DNA of 64,000 nucleotides from Pseudovibrio sp. Ad37 (GCF_001623075.1 NZ_LMCF01000151.1:1-64000); one strand, 5' to 3'; positions 16,267 through 23,816 are shown, counted from the first letter of the stretch. Numbers and translations: made by a program. Notes: generated by a model not told the origin, from the letters alone.

Positions 16267-16497
16267 TTGCCTTATCAAGGCCCGCCTGAGCGCCCCTCTG
16301 AGCTCTACGTGGGGTTTGCTATGGCTTGCGCTTTTGCAAAGTCCACGGAGGATCTGAAGAGTGTTGGGAGCCATTACAAAAGCCTCATAGAAAGGCATGG
16401 TAGGCAAGATATTTGCCGTCAGATCTATAAAGATAGATTTGAGGAAATCAGGAAGGGAGGCAATGAAGTAGAGCGCAGCCAAATAGCCGCGCCCTAA
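16267..16497 (+). CDS. Hypothetical protein in the prophage-like segment
   Basis: This 76-residue, mostly helical and charged protein includes RPSELYVGFAMACAFAKSTEDL and a basic middle region (KSLIERHGRQDICRQIYKDRF). I do not recognise it. The TTG at 16267 is the likely start because AGGAGG lies seven bases before it; the TTG at 16261 is too close to that site. It follows the helix-turn-helix gene by 21 bases on the same strand and then meets the opposing DUF3310 gene. Confidence 0.5.
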   Translation: MPYQGPPERPSELYVGFAMACAFAKSTEDLKSVGSHYKSLIERHGRQDICRQIYKDRFEEIRKGGNEVERSQIAAP

Positions 16498-16528
16498 AAG
16501 GAACATTTTGGACGGGTTGCAGATCGTC

Positions 16529-16774
16529 CTAGTCTATTCCCCCGGTAGTTTCATACTGGATGAGAAGGTCAATGCAATGCTTCGCCTTCTCCAGATCTTG
16601 GATACCGTTTTTCTCTCTGAAGCGAGTAACGTACTTCACTGCCGTGTGCTGCAACGGGTCCAGATTGTTTTTCATTGAGTACTGAAAAGGTTGAATAGGC
16701 CGATTTTTATAATGGTCGCCGCCTACCTGTGTTTGAGACGCTTTAGGCTCATTCAGATCAATCAAGTCTTTCAT
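16529..16774 (-). CDS. DUF3310 phage protein
   Basis: This 81-residue protein has the DUF3310 pattern throughout: QVGGDHYKNRPIQPFQYSM (about residues 17-35), then NNLDPLQHTAVKYVTRF, then KNGIQDLEKAKHCIDLLI. The family occurs in tailed phages and often sits near nucleotide metabolism genes, including nucleotide kinase fusions, but its exact activity is not established. It overlaps the upstream phosphoesterase gene by four bases, so the two are probably translated together. A good marker that this segment is phage-derived. Confidence 0.85.
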   Translation of the reverse strand: MKDLIDLNEPKASQTQVGGDHYKNRPIQPFQYSMKNNLDPLQHTAVKYVTRFREKNGIQDLEKAKHCIDLLIQYETTGGID

Positions 16775-18003
16775 TGTACCATTTCCGGCCTAATTGTCAG
16801 TCGCCCGGTTTCACCGTGTAGTTTGTGATACGTGATGACTTTCGCGGCACGCTTTGAGACATAACCAGATGTTGCAGAATGTGCATCAGCAGGCGCGAGC
16901 GTTTGGTGCTGCTCCACTTCCATCAAAGAATCTTCCTTAGCCTTGAGCTGGTCTTTGTGGTGAAAGTGTCCAATGTGCGCATAGCTGTGTTGCGTGCGCC
17001 CGTAGATATCCCGAAACTTTGCCTCCATAGTCGGCGCTACTTGATTGACGCCACGCTTATGACCGTGATGGAAGAAAAGCGAAGTGTTTCCAAACTCAAA
17101 GGCGTGATAGAGATCTGCTGTTGTATCTACGGTTACTCGCGGTTCATTCTCATAAAGGATTGCCAGGAATTCCCGCATCATGACTGAACTGGACATGTCG
17201 TGATTGCCGGAAACCCAAATAAGGTGCAGCTCTTCGTGCTTTTGATGCATCATCTCAACAATTTGCCGGACGATAGAGAGCGCACGTCGCACAAGCTTAT
17301 GCCAGCGAGTATCGGCATCCAGAATGTGCCCACTTGTTGGAGTGGCTGGCAAAAGGCCATCCCAATGCAGAAAGTCGCCCAACTGGGCTAAAACAGCCGT
17401 CTTAGCATTCGGCGCCTGCTTGATTGCAGCTCCAAACCAGCGGACAATTAAGTCCTCTGCTTTGGACATATCCCAATCGGCAACGCGGGTTTCATCTGCA
17501 TCTGCCAGCATGCCAAGATGATAATCAGTAAGGATATAGGTTGCGCACAAGTCCACTTCGCCAACCTCGGGAGCCACAACCGGCTGCGCTCGCGGCAAAT
17601 CCTCGCGAAACGATTCGATTATCTCTCGCGCAACGAATTCAGGGCTCAGCTCAGTTTGGGAGTACTTCAGCCATGTCCGGCTTACGCTCCCATCTGGTTC
17701 CTTGGTTACGGTTGCACCTTTGATTTTAAGGTGCTTGGGAAGCTGCTCGCCCTCTCCTGTCTCTAAGGCATATTGATAGGAACGCCCCTTTACATTGCCG
17801 TTACCATCTTCAGAAACGCGCAGGGAACGTGTTTGCATTCCGGCAGGAGGTTTCCCTCCATCTTCGGAGTTTGCGTTTAAGCGACGATGGAAGCGTCCAT
17901 AAGAGCAATCTAAGCCCTGCTCTTTCAAAAGACGAACGCCACCGGCCTCATTGTACGCTGCAACGATCTGCTCATCTGTTGCGCGTTTATGTTGTTCAGT
18001 CAT
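16771..18003 (-). CDS. Phage-type calcineurin-like metallophosphoesterase
   Basis: This 410-residue protein starts with a helical DNA-binding-like region (DEQIVAAYNEAGGVRLLKEQ). A metallophosphoesterase fold fills the second half: LTDYHLGMLADADE (motif D-x-H), AVLAQLGDFLHWDG (GD-x-h), LIWVSGNHDMSSS (GNHD) and FHHGHKRG, AHIGHFHH (metal-binding histidines). Such enzymes occur in prophages and may act on nucleic acids or nucleotides; the substrate is not known. The frame is open to 18057, but the ATG at 18003 gives the natural N-terminus just after the upstream gene. Overlaps DUF3310 downstream. Confidence 0.8.
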   Translation of the reverse strand: MTEQHKRATDEQIVAAYNEAGGVRLLKEQGLDCSYGRFHRRLNANSEDGGKPPAGMQTRSLRVSEDGNGNVKGRSYQYALETGEGEQLPKHLKIKGATVTKEPDGSVSRTWLKYSQTELSPEFVAREIIESFREDLPRAQPVVAPEVGEVDLCATYILTDYHLGMLADADETRVADWDMSKAEDLIVRWFGAAIKQAPNAKTAVLAQLGDFLHWDGLLPATPTSGHILDADTRWHKLVRRALSIVRQIVEMMHQKHEELHLIWVSGNHDMSSSVMMREFLAILYENEPRVTVDTTADLYHAFEFGNTSLFFHHGHKRGVNQVAPTMEAKFRDIYGRTQHSYAHIGHFHHKDQLKAKEDSLMEVEQHQTLAPADAHSATSGYVSKRAAKVITYHKLHGETGRLTIRPEMVQ

Positions 18004-18007
18004 GCAG

Positions 18008-18202
18008 CTACTCACAGCCCCGCTTCTTTCTTGGAAGCTCATCACGTATGAAAACATAGAGCCGCAAGAGCAAAAAGATTAAGCCAAGCAAGAAGGCGAC
18101 TGGCTGAAGCCAGTCCGCCAACCAGTTCAGCCAGTCGTAGAATGGGAATGTCACCATAACACCCGCTACTGGAACGGTAGCGACAGTATTAACTCTGTTC
18201 AT
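18008..18202 (-). CDS. Small holin-like membrane protein
   Basis: This 64-residue protein has a hydrophobic N-terminal half (VNTVATVPVAGVMVTF), an aromatic stretch (YDWLNWLADWLQP) and a clear membrane helix (VAFLLGLIFLLLRLYVFI), ending in a charged tail (RDELPRKKRGCE). The ATG at 18202 is preceded by GGGGCGGAG and overlaps the stop of the upstream holin-like gene by four bases (ATGA). Position in a lysis cassette next to an endolysin suggests an antiholin or second holin, but there is no family match to confirm it. Confidence 0.6.
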   Translation of the reverse strand: MNRVNTVATVPVAGVMVTFPFYDWLNWLADWLQPVAFLLGLIFLLLRLYVFIRDELPRKKRGCE

Positions 18203-18597
18203 CTCCGCCCCTTGATTGCGCCTGTTATTGTTTGGATTGCCGCAGCAGAGACCCCAGAGCCAAAGATTGAAAAGAAGATATCGTTTCCCCATGGTTTTAT
18301 AGAGTCTGGCAAGTCAGCAACCTGCCACGGAAAGCCGAACGCGGTATCGAGAACAACATGGGCAAACCAAATACCAAGCGGAACCGCGAACAATGACCAG
18401 ACAGCCCACCAAATGCGCCATCCCATCGCCGTTTGTCTGCGTTCTGCTTCATAGCTCAGGTGCCGCTCAATCGCCACAGAGCGAAGCTTCTGGCGATCTG
18501 TTTCAGAATCTGTTCGCTTGTCGATGGTATCTAACGCTCGGTCCAATAGCTTTTCAGCGGAAGGCAAGCCGAGCAGCTCCCCCCCCCAATGATGCAA
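18199..18597 (-). CDS. Three-helix holin-like protein (start uncertain)
   Basis: About 132 residues. A helical N-terminal part (PSAEKLLDRALDTIDKRTDSE) is followed by a membrane segment (RIWWAVWSLFAVPLGIWFAH), a middle hydrophobic stretch (DTAFGFPW) and a last one (DIFFSIFGSGVSAAAIQTI). This matches the three-helix holin family (Holin_3TMs type) found with prophage and gene-transfer-agent endolysins. The apparent start is TTG 18597. An ATG at 18608-18606, overlapping the endolysin stop as TAATG, would join this frame if the run of nine Gs just after it were eight. That would be the more natural start, so the tract may hold an indel. Confidence 0.65.
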   Translation of the reverse strand: MHHWGGELLGLPSAEKLLDRALDTIDKRTDSETDRQKLRSVAIERHLSYEAERRQTAMGWRIWWAVWSLFAVPLGIWFAHVVLDTAFGFPWQVADLPDSIKPWGNDIFFSIFGSGVSAAAIQTITGAIKGRR

Positions 18598-18609
18598 GAG
18601 TACTCCACA

Positions 18610-19416
18610 TTAGGCAGGCTCCTTGTTCATCTGCTGCCAGAGCAGGAAGCCGAAGCCAAGCAGTGCCATAGCGACAAGGCCAACCTGAAGAATAGGTTGC
18701 TCTGAAACTGCACTGCCCAACATGCTCACACCTGTTGCAATTTTGCTGAGGCCTTCCGGCTGCATCCAGTTTGATTTAAGGCTTGCTTTTCCCTCAGCCT
18801 TGCCAGCAGCAGGCTTCGGTACTGGGATAGGTAATTTTGCACTTACCCCGACAGCTTGTTCATGAAGTCTGGTGGAACGATCAATAACGCCAATATCTCC
18901 ATCTTGAATGCCGATTTCATCACCCATCACACGACGGGTCCAACCGTTCTTAAATGAGCTCCAGTTACTCAGCCGCTTCATATAAGCCCAACGCTTTTCA
19001 TTGAGCCGTTTAATTAAGTCTGGCATGTCGCCTTCATTGGCGGCGCGCTTGACAGCATCCATAGTACCCCGACCAAAAACGCCGTCATCATCAACACCCA
19101 AAGCACGTTGCAGATACTCGATTGCACGCTTTGCGCCTGAGTTGATAGAGAAGTCAACAACCGTATAATCAAGGCCCGCAGGTAGCTCATCGAACCGAAC
19201 AGGATCAAAGAACCAAGTTTTGAGAATTTCCTCTGCTTCTACTTTCGTGAGAGCCTTCACTTCGTCTTTAGAGACGTTACAGCCACGCCACTTAGAAAGC
19301 GTCTTGATTGTCACCCCGTGATTTGTTGCGCCTCCGGGGTCTTTGGGGTGGTCTACATATCCCATTTCGGACAGACCAACCCACTTCATAACGAGGCCAA
19401 AATTTTGCTTTGCCAT
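18610..19416 (-). CDS. GH108 endolysin with C-terminal membrane anchor
   Basis: This 268-residue muramidase-type protein cleaves peptidoglycan during phage release. The GH108 N-terminus has the catalytic glutamate in GLSEMGYVDHPKDPGGATNHGVT (glutamate near residue 17). A peptidoglycan-binding region follows (FSINSGAKRAIEYLQRALGVDDDGVFG and LNEKRWAYMKRLSNWSSF). After a linker, residues from about 215 read WMQPEGLSK and end in a membrane helix (ILQVGLVAMALLGFGFLLW) with a short charged tail, the same layout as the second endolysin at 21570. The stop lies immediately before the holin-like gene. Confidence 0.87.
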   Translation of the reverse strand: MAKQNFGLVMKWVGLSEMGYVDHPKDPGGATNHGVTIKTLSKWRGCNVSKDEVKALTKVEAEEILKTWFFDPVRFDELPAGLDYTVVDFSINSGAKRAIEYLQRALGVDDDGVFGRGTMDAVKRAANEGDMPDLIKRLNEKRWAYMKRLSNWSSFKNGWTRRVMGDEIGIQDGDIGVIDRSTRLHEQAVGVSAKLPIPVPKPAAGKAEGKASLKSNWMQPEGLSKIATGVSMLGSAVSEQPILQVGLVAMALLGFGFLLWQQMNKEPA

Positions 19417-19432
19417 GATTTATCCATTAAAA

Positions 19433-19465
19433 AACCCGCTCCAGCGTGTGCTGTGCGGGCGGGTT
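19433..19465 (-). terminator. Terminator-like hairpin just upstream of the first endolysin
   Basis: On the minus strand AACCCGC pairs with GCGGGTT (forward positions 19459-19465 and 19433-19439), followed by a T-run. Read in the endolysin direction it would end transcription about 15 bases before the ATG at 19416. It could be the remnant of a preceding gene's terminator, or an attenuator. Confidence 0.6.
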
Positions 19466-19632
19466 AATAGGAGTGCGTGAGAGTGGTTAAAGGGCTTCAG
19501 TCTTGACGTACAGAGAGCAGAAGCCACAAAAGCGCACAATGCCTTGCTGTAAAAGCCGGAGCATTCCCCTTCCATTTTTATAAAAAGTAAAATATGTATC
19601 CCCTCGAAATACTAACTTGAGGGGGGAAAGGT

Positions 19633-19878
19633 TTGACGATTCACACGCAGAGGAACGAAGTAGTAGGCAAGGCAACGCAAGATCATGAGTACGTTGACTT
19701 AAATTCATTTCTTAACTCCACCCCTAAGAGCGGGGTATCCAACATACGCTGCAATAACAGAATAATTCGAGTTACATTTCGCCCAAACCTTGAATCTCAG
19801 AAATTAATTGTCTTTTTCTCAGCTGCAGTGAACAGATCGAAAGTTGTTCGCTTTCCTGTTTTCTCAGGAGAAAAATGA
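19633..19878 (+). CDS. N-terminal part of a split alpha/beta-hydrolase-like protein
   Basis: This 81-residue frame starts at TTG 19633 after a GGGGGGAAAGG stretch. Its last third, IRVTFRPNLESQKLIVFFSA then AVNRSKVVRFPVF, reads like the first beta-strand and loop of an alpha/beta hydrolase that the next frame completes. The stop TGA at 19876-19878 overlaps the ATG of the next frame (19875) after a run of five As. One extra A would fuse the two into a single protein of about 309 residues. Base composition is AT-rich compared with surrounding genes, suggesting recent acquisition. Confidence 0.55.
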   Translation: MTIHTQRNEVVGKATQDHEYVDLNSFLNSTPKSGVSNIRCNNRIIRVTFRPNLESQKLIVFFSAAVNRSKVVRFPVFSGEK

Positions 19879-20561
19879 CTGAGGAGATAGACGCATCTTA
19901 TCTGGGTATTTCAGATCCAAGTTTAGAATATACCAATAACCTGGGTATCGCTTGGTATGCTGGCGCTCAGGACTTGAAGCTACAAAGCACTTTGCCAAAG
20001 ATTATACAAAAGTTTATAAAGGCATCTAATTCAAAGAGGAACGTTTTTGCAGGCTCCAGCGCGGGTGGCTTCGCGGCGTTGTTCTATGCTTCTATGCTAC
20101 CACAATCAACGTTCCTCGCAGTAAATCCCCAAACAGATATCTTTAAATATAAACTGCGAGCTGTCGAGAGATATGCTTCTGCCTGCTTTGGCTGGCATAC
20201 CCCTTCCTCTCTAGAGGGTTCATTTCGTGGTATTTGCACAAACCTGATGGAAAAGTTTAGGCAGTCCAATATTCCAGGGGGCTTATATCTTCAAAATGCA
20301 AACGATACCCACGTACCCGAACATGCAGTGCCTCTCATTTCTTTCCTTGGTGGCACGCAAGCAATTGACCAAAATTTATATGGTATAAATTTCATTTTTC
20401 GCGAGTGGGGCAAAGGTCACGCGCCGCTTCCTCTCCCGATCTACCAGCAAACCCTAAAAGGTTTGACAGAACGCGATATCGAAACAGCGAAAGCTCGTTT
20501 TGATGAAGGACTTTTAGAACGTTTTTCTAGTGACATACTTCAGTTTGTTTCATCGAAGTAG
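19875..20561 (+). CDS. Alpha/beta-hydrolase-like protein, main part
   Basis: This 228-residue protein carries the nucleophile elbow GSSAGGFAALFYASMLP (about residues 59-75), preceded by an early strand region (YLGISDPSL then NLGIAWYAGAQ) and followed by FLAVNPQTDIFKYKLRAVERYA. A late GHAPLPLP supplies a plausible catalytic histidine. This combination (GSS-GG and NPQT) appears in alpha/beta-hydrolase-like proteins associated with surface polysaccharide modification, as far as I recall. It probably needs the upstream frame (19633-19878) for a full fold. It lies opposite to its prophage neighbours and is AT-rich, like a moron gene. Substrate unknown. Confidence 0.65.
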   Translation: MTEEIDASYLGISDPSLEYTNNLGIAWYAGAQDLKLQSTLPKIIQKFIKASNSKRNVFAGSSAGGFAALFYASMLPQSTFLAVNPQTDIFKYKLRAVERYASACFGWHTPSSLEGSFRGICTNLMEKFRQSNIPGGLYLQNANDTHVPEHAVPLISFLGGTQAIDQNLYGINFIFREWGKGHAPLPLPIYQQTLKGLTERDIETAKARFDEGLLERFSSDILQFVSSK

Positions 20562-20570
20562 TGTTAATTG

Positions 20571-20593
20571 CGCCGCCAACGTTGATAGCGGCG
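20571..20593. terminator. Hairpin between convergent genes
   Basis: CGCCGC (20571-20576) and GCGGCG (20588-20593) form a stem with an 11-base loop, located between the converging hydrolase and beta-helix genes. Only a weak T-rich tail follows (TATTCTA). Confidence 0.5.
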
Positions 20594-20623
20594 TATTCTA
20601 AGAGTTTAGCAATAAAGCGCAAT

Positions 20624-21372
20624 TTATTGGAATATAATTCCACGCACACTAACCACATTATCTGCAATTGCGTGCCCTGTCCCGTAATTACCAATCCCGC
20701 CAGTCATCCCAACAGCTAGGATCTTTGAACCGCTATTTATTGCAGCATCTGTAGGTTGATCGCTGTTGCCTTGCCTCATGTAAGCCTCTGATAAGTTTAT
20801 AGATGACAATCGCTCCGCTACCGCGCCCCACTCAGAACAACCTGTTACGGTTGCTTCATCTGCATCAATCACAGATGACTTAGAGGCAAACAAACCAATT
20901 TTTGCACCTGACCCATTGAAGTTTGGGGTCTCGACCCTAGACGTTCCTTCTGCCAAAATACAACTATCTCCGCAGTTATCTGCTATTCCTTGCCGAGCGT
21001 TTAACGTAGATCCGTGGTAGGCCATGAATCCATTAAGAGACCCGCTTGCATTACCGCCAACGGCTGAGAGAATACTTGCCTCATAAGACCTGAAACCGCA
21101 ATATCCTGCATTTTGTGCTTCCGCACCATCCGCATCGACAATACCTGCATCCGAAGCTCTAATGGCGTGACGATAACAATCGTTAGCCTTGCCATCTTTA
21201 AACGATAAATAGCCGCCATGGGCACCCTGAGCACCATAATACATGCTACCAGATACATCAGCGCCTTCCGCGAACACAGCTCCGCCCCAGCTAGTAATAC
21301 CACCTCACCTGCATGCGCATTTGTAAGAGCGGTAAAACCAAGAAGAAGAGAAACGAAGCTAAGTTTTTTCAT
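20624..21372 (-). pseudogene. Beta-helix (tail-fibre-like) protein, frame broken near its N-terminus
   Basis: The open frame 20624-21277 encodes over 210 residues of repeated short Gly/Ala/Asp-rich turns (GAHGGYLSF, GFRSYEASILSAVGG, STLNARQG, SSVIDADEATVTG), typical of right-handed beta-helices in phage tail fibres and tailspikes. Upstream, another frame gives an excellent signal peptide, MKKLSFVSLLLGFTALTNAH, starting at ATG 21372 and ending AHA-GE. A missing base near 21320 separates the two. Read in the beta-helix frame, the junction gives GGITSWGGAVFAEGADVSG, consistent with the repeats. It may be a decayed secreted beta-helix protein or a tail-fibre fragment beside a chance signal sequence. 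Confidence 0.55.
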
Positions 21373-21569
21373 GGAACCTGCAATGCCTTTCCAGCAGTTC
21401 AGAATTTTGGTGCCCGGTTGTATTGAGAGAACCTGCAAGCACACTAAAACGTCCTTGGCAGAACGTCATTGGTAGTTCCCATTACAGATTGCCCGATGCT
21501 CAAAAATCACTGGGGAGCTTTACAGCACCGCCGCGTAAGCTCTCGCTCCTTCGCCCCCCGAACTCAAAC

Positions 21570-22346
21570 CTATGCCATCCGCTCTTTCTGGATCATCAGA
21601 TAACCACCAATGCCTGCTGCAACAACAAGCACAAAAGCGAATGCCCACTGCAAGGGCCCAGAACCGGCAAGCATGCCGGAAACTGCGGAGATCAGCACCC
21701 CGGCCTTGCTTATCCCTTCTGGCGTCAACCAAGTGCTCATTGCAGATGTCTCCTCGCCCCGCGCTTTGGCTGCGCCATCTGGCATAACTCCATCACGGAC
21801 AGGCAGTGATTGAGCCGCAGATGCTGGCGACTTGATCAACTCAAAAGAACGCTGCTGAACATCCTTTACCCGGCGCTTCCATCCATTTTTGTTGTAAGGC
21901 CAGTTCTTAAGCCGCTTCATAAAACGCAGACGCTCAGCCGAAAGCTTACCGACCAGATCACGCACATTACGCTTTTCAAGTGCTCCAAACGTTTCAACAC
22001 CAGCCACACCATCAACAACAACGCCAAGGATAACTTGAAGCGTTTTGACCGCCCGTGCAGGCCCGGAGTTCACAGCAAAATCAAAAAGCGCATAATCCAA
22101 CCCTGAAGGCATTTTATCTCCCTTCACAGCATCCCAATACTGCGCCCGAAAGATATCGACGGCCTCAGCCTGATCCATAGACTGCACCTCTTGAATACTG
22201 ACAGACTGTCCCCGCCAAGCACTCAAAGTCCGCTGAGTAATGCCAAAGTTTGTTGGACCGCCCGGATCAGCCTTACGGCTTCGATGGGCAAATCCCCCTT
22301 CACTCTCAAGCAAGTCCGAAACGATCAATTGGAAGGTATCCTGCAT
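21570..22346 (-). CDS. Second GH108 endolysin with C-terminal membrane anchor
   Basis: This 258-residue paralogue of the endolysin at 18610 has the GH108 motif LESEGGFAHRSRKADPGGPTNFGIT with the catalytic glutamate near residue 15. Next comes FDFAVNSGPARAVKTLQVILGVVVDGVAG, the peptidoglycan-binding part, and LSAERLRFMKRLKNWPY. The C-terminal part again has WLTPEGISK followed by a membrane helix (WAFAFVLVVAAGIGGYLMI). Two endolysins of the same plan in one remnant suggest an old duplication or two merged phages. Two terminators lie directly upstream, between it and the DUF2793 gene, so it probably has its own promoter or depends on read-through. Confidence 0.87.
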   Translation of the reverse strand: MQDTFQLIVSDLLESEGGFAHRSRKADPGGPTNFGITQRTLSAWRGQSVSIQEVQSMDQAEAVDIFRAQYWDAVKGDKMPSGLDYALFDFAVNSGPARAVKTLQVILGVVVDGVAGVETFGALEKRNVRDLVGKLSAERLRFMKRLKNWPYNKNGWKRRVKDVQQRSFELIKSPASAAQSLPVRDGVMPDGAAKARGEETSAMSTWLTPEGISKAGVLISAVSGMLAGSGPLQWAFAFVLVVAAGIGGYLMIQKERMA

Positions 22347-22362
22347 CTCTCAGTCCCCTAAT

Positions 22363-22388
22363 AAAAAACGGGAGCCAAAGCCCCCCGT
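22363..22388 (-). terminator. Rho-independent terminator upstream of the second endolysin
   Basis: On the minus strand ACGGG and CCCGT (forward 22384-22388 and 22368-22372) form a stem followed by six Ts, ending 17 bases before the endolysin ATG at 22346. It is the second of two tandem terminators after the DUF2793 gene. Confidence 0.65.
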
Positions 22389-22395
22389 GCAAACA

Positions 22396-22418
22396 CAAAA
22401 AAGACCGCAGATGCGGCC
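22396..22418 (-). terminator. Rho-independent terminator after the DUF2793 gene
   Basis: On the minus strand CCGCA and TGCGG (forward 22412-22416 and 22405-22409) form a tight hairpin followed by a run of Ts (As at 22396-22400 and 22401-22402 on the plus strand), 23 bases after the DUF2793 stop. Confidence 0.65.
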
Positions 22419-22440
22419 CATAAAATTCAAACGGTAAAGA

Positions 22441-23211
22441 TCAGTTCTGTGGCACCACTGGTAGGAAGTAGTGCAAGGACAATCGAACCTTGCCTCCGGT
22501 GAAGTCACCAGTATTCGCGGTCATCCGAACTGGCGTGTCAACATAATACGCCGTCGGCCCAATCACGCCCGCATTGCTAGAACCAACGGCAATGCCCAGG
22601 GAGCCACCAAACTTGCTTGTCTCATTAGCAACTCCGCAATCGTAGGAACTTGCACCCGTGACAGCCTCAACCACGCGGGTGGAAACACAAAATATAATTG
22701 CACGGGAGGGAATAACCAATGAGCTCTCAACAAAACTACCAGAAACGGTAATCAGCTCATCTGCGGTCACGAACTGGCTCTGTGCACCATGGGCACTCTC
22801 GCTCAGCACAGTCTTCTCCTGCTGAAACGCCGCACCGCCTGTGACGCTATCAACGCCCAGCCCAGTTACAGAAGAAAACCCAATCCAACTGCCACCAGAG
22901 AAAACCTGCATCGCACCAAGGCTTTGCACCCATGCCGCCCAGCCCTCAACCGGGGCTAAGAACCGCCAGATGCCACCATCAAAGGCTGCAATCTTACTCT
23001 CCTGCCCGGCAAAAGCACCCGTCGCAGCAGCAGGCACGATATAACGCACCCCTTCTACAGGGTCTGCAGGTGGTGTGCTCACACTGTTGGAAACAACGCA
23101 AAGCTGCACAACCAGATCAACAAGTGCCAAAGCCTCGTTGTGCGTGACATGCTTTTGCGCTTGAGCAGCTGCCAGAAATGGCAGCTTTAGATGCGGTGTC
23201 GTCTCACTCAT
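22441..23211 (-). CDS. DUF2793 phage tail-associated protein
   Basis: This protein of about 256 residues opens with the DUF2793 hallmark: PHLKLPFLAAAQAQKHVTHN then EALALVDLVVQL. Next come DPVEGVRYIVPAAATGAFAG and the tryptophan-rich IAAFDGGIWRFLAPVEGWAAWV. The family occurs in prophages and gene-transfer-agent-like clusters of alphaproteobacteria, probably at the tail or host-attachment end. The C-terminal half is a variable beta-rich region, as expected for a receptor-contact domain. The start lies at one of three close ATGs (23223, 23214, 23211). The last is chosen because GGGGA stands five bases before it, but the choice is weak. Confidence 0.8.
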   Translation of the reverse strand: MSETTPHLKLPFLAAAQAQKHVTHNEALALVDLVVQLCVVSNSVSTPPADPVEGVRYIVPAAATGAFAGQESKIAAFDGGIWRFLAPVEGWAAWVQSLGAMQVFSGGSWIGFSSVTGLGVDSVTGGAAFQQEKTVLSESAHGAQSQFVTADELITVSGSFVESSLVIPSRAIIFCVSTRVVEAVTGASSYDCGVANETSKFGGSLGIAVGSSNAGVIGPTAYYVDTPVRMTANTGDFTGGKVRLSLHYFLPVVPQN

Positions 23212-23323
23212 CATGATCCCCATAGATCGCCTAGCCTACGCAAAGCGTACCATCCAGCGTCACAAGGGGGATAAGTTGAGATGAAGACCGCAGGCAGGTC
23301 AGCCCGCAGCAACAACCAAAAGC

Positions 23324-23629
23324 TTAAGCAACGTGGCGACCAGTGCCATCACCAGCCAGAGACCAGATGCGCGTACGGTTACGAGCCATTTTCTCGTCAA
23401 CGGCAAATGAAAGCTCAGCACCATGCAAACCAACAAGACGATGCAGCAGGATCGCAATCTCCGCGGCATCCGCAGCGACATCACGTGAACTCTCGCCACT
23501 TTCGACAGCCAGCTGCAGAGCGGCAAGCTCTTCTTTTGCCCGCGCAATCAACGCATTCAGGTCAGCAACCTGCCCAAAGGTTCGCTCACCCCAGGCCGTA
23601 ATGCTTGCACTGCTTTCAATGGTTACCAT
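23324..23629 (-). CDS. MazG-like nucleotide pyrophosphohydrolase-type protein
   Basis: This 101-residue all-helical protein contains ARAKEELAALQLAVESGE and AADAAEIAILLHRLVGLHG, which together give the E-x2-E-like and E-x2-D-like metal-binding arrangement of MazG-type folds, although the final aspartate is not obvious. The end, VDEKMARNRTRIWSLAGDGT, matches phage and alphaproteobacterial members, where a K-M-x-x-N-x-x-R-x-W signature is common. It may clear noncanonical nucleotides, or the catalytic site may be partly lost. It is the last recognisable gene of the prophage-like segment on this side, with about 260 bases to the next gene. Confidence 0.65.
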   Translation of the reverse strand: MVTIESSASITAWGERTFGQVADLNALIARAKEELAALQLAVESGESSRDVAADAAEIAILLHRLVGLHGAELSFAVDEKMARNRTRIWSLAGDGTGRHVA

Positions 23630-23816
23630 GTTCGCCCACCTTCAAACTCTGGGGCCTGCTTTCAAACGGATGGCATGCCAACCTGTTCTAAAACAAACCC
23701 AAAACAACAAGCCGGAGCACTCAGGACGTTGCGATCAAGAGCGACGCTTCCGGATTTTGAACATGAATTGAACTCACTCTTATCTTCATCCCGTTAGCCC
23801 TCAGGTCAAAGAAAAA

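Noticed and set aside
19487-19708. 73-residue minus-strand frame upstream of the first endolysin
   Set aside because: No family features or ribosome binding site; it overlaps the better supported start of the split hydrolase.
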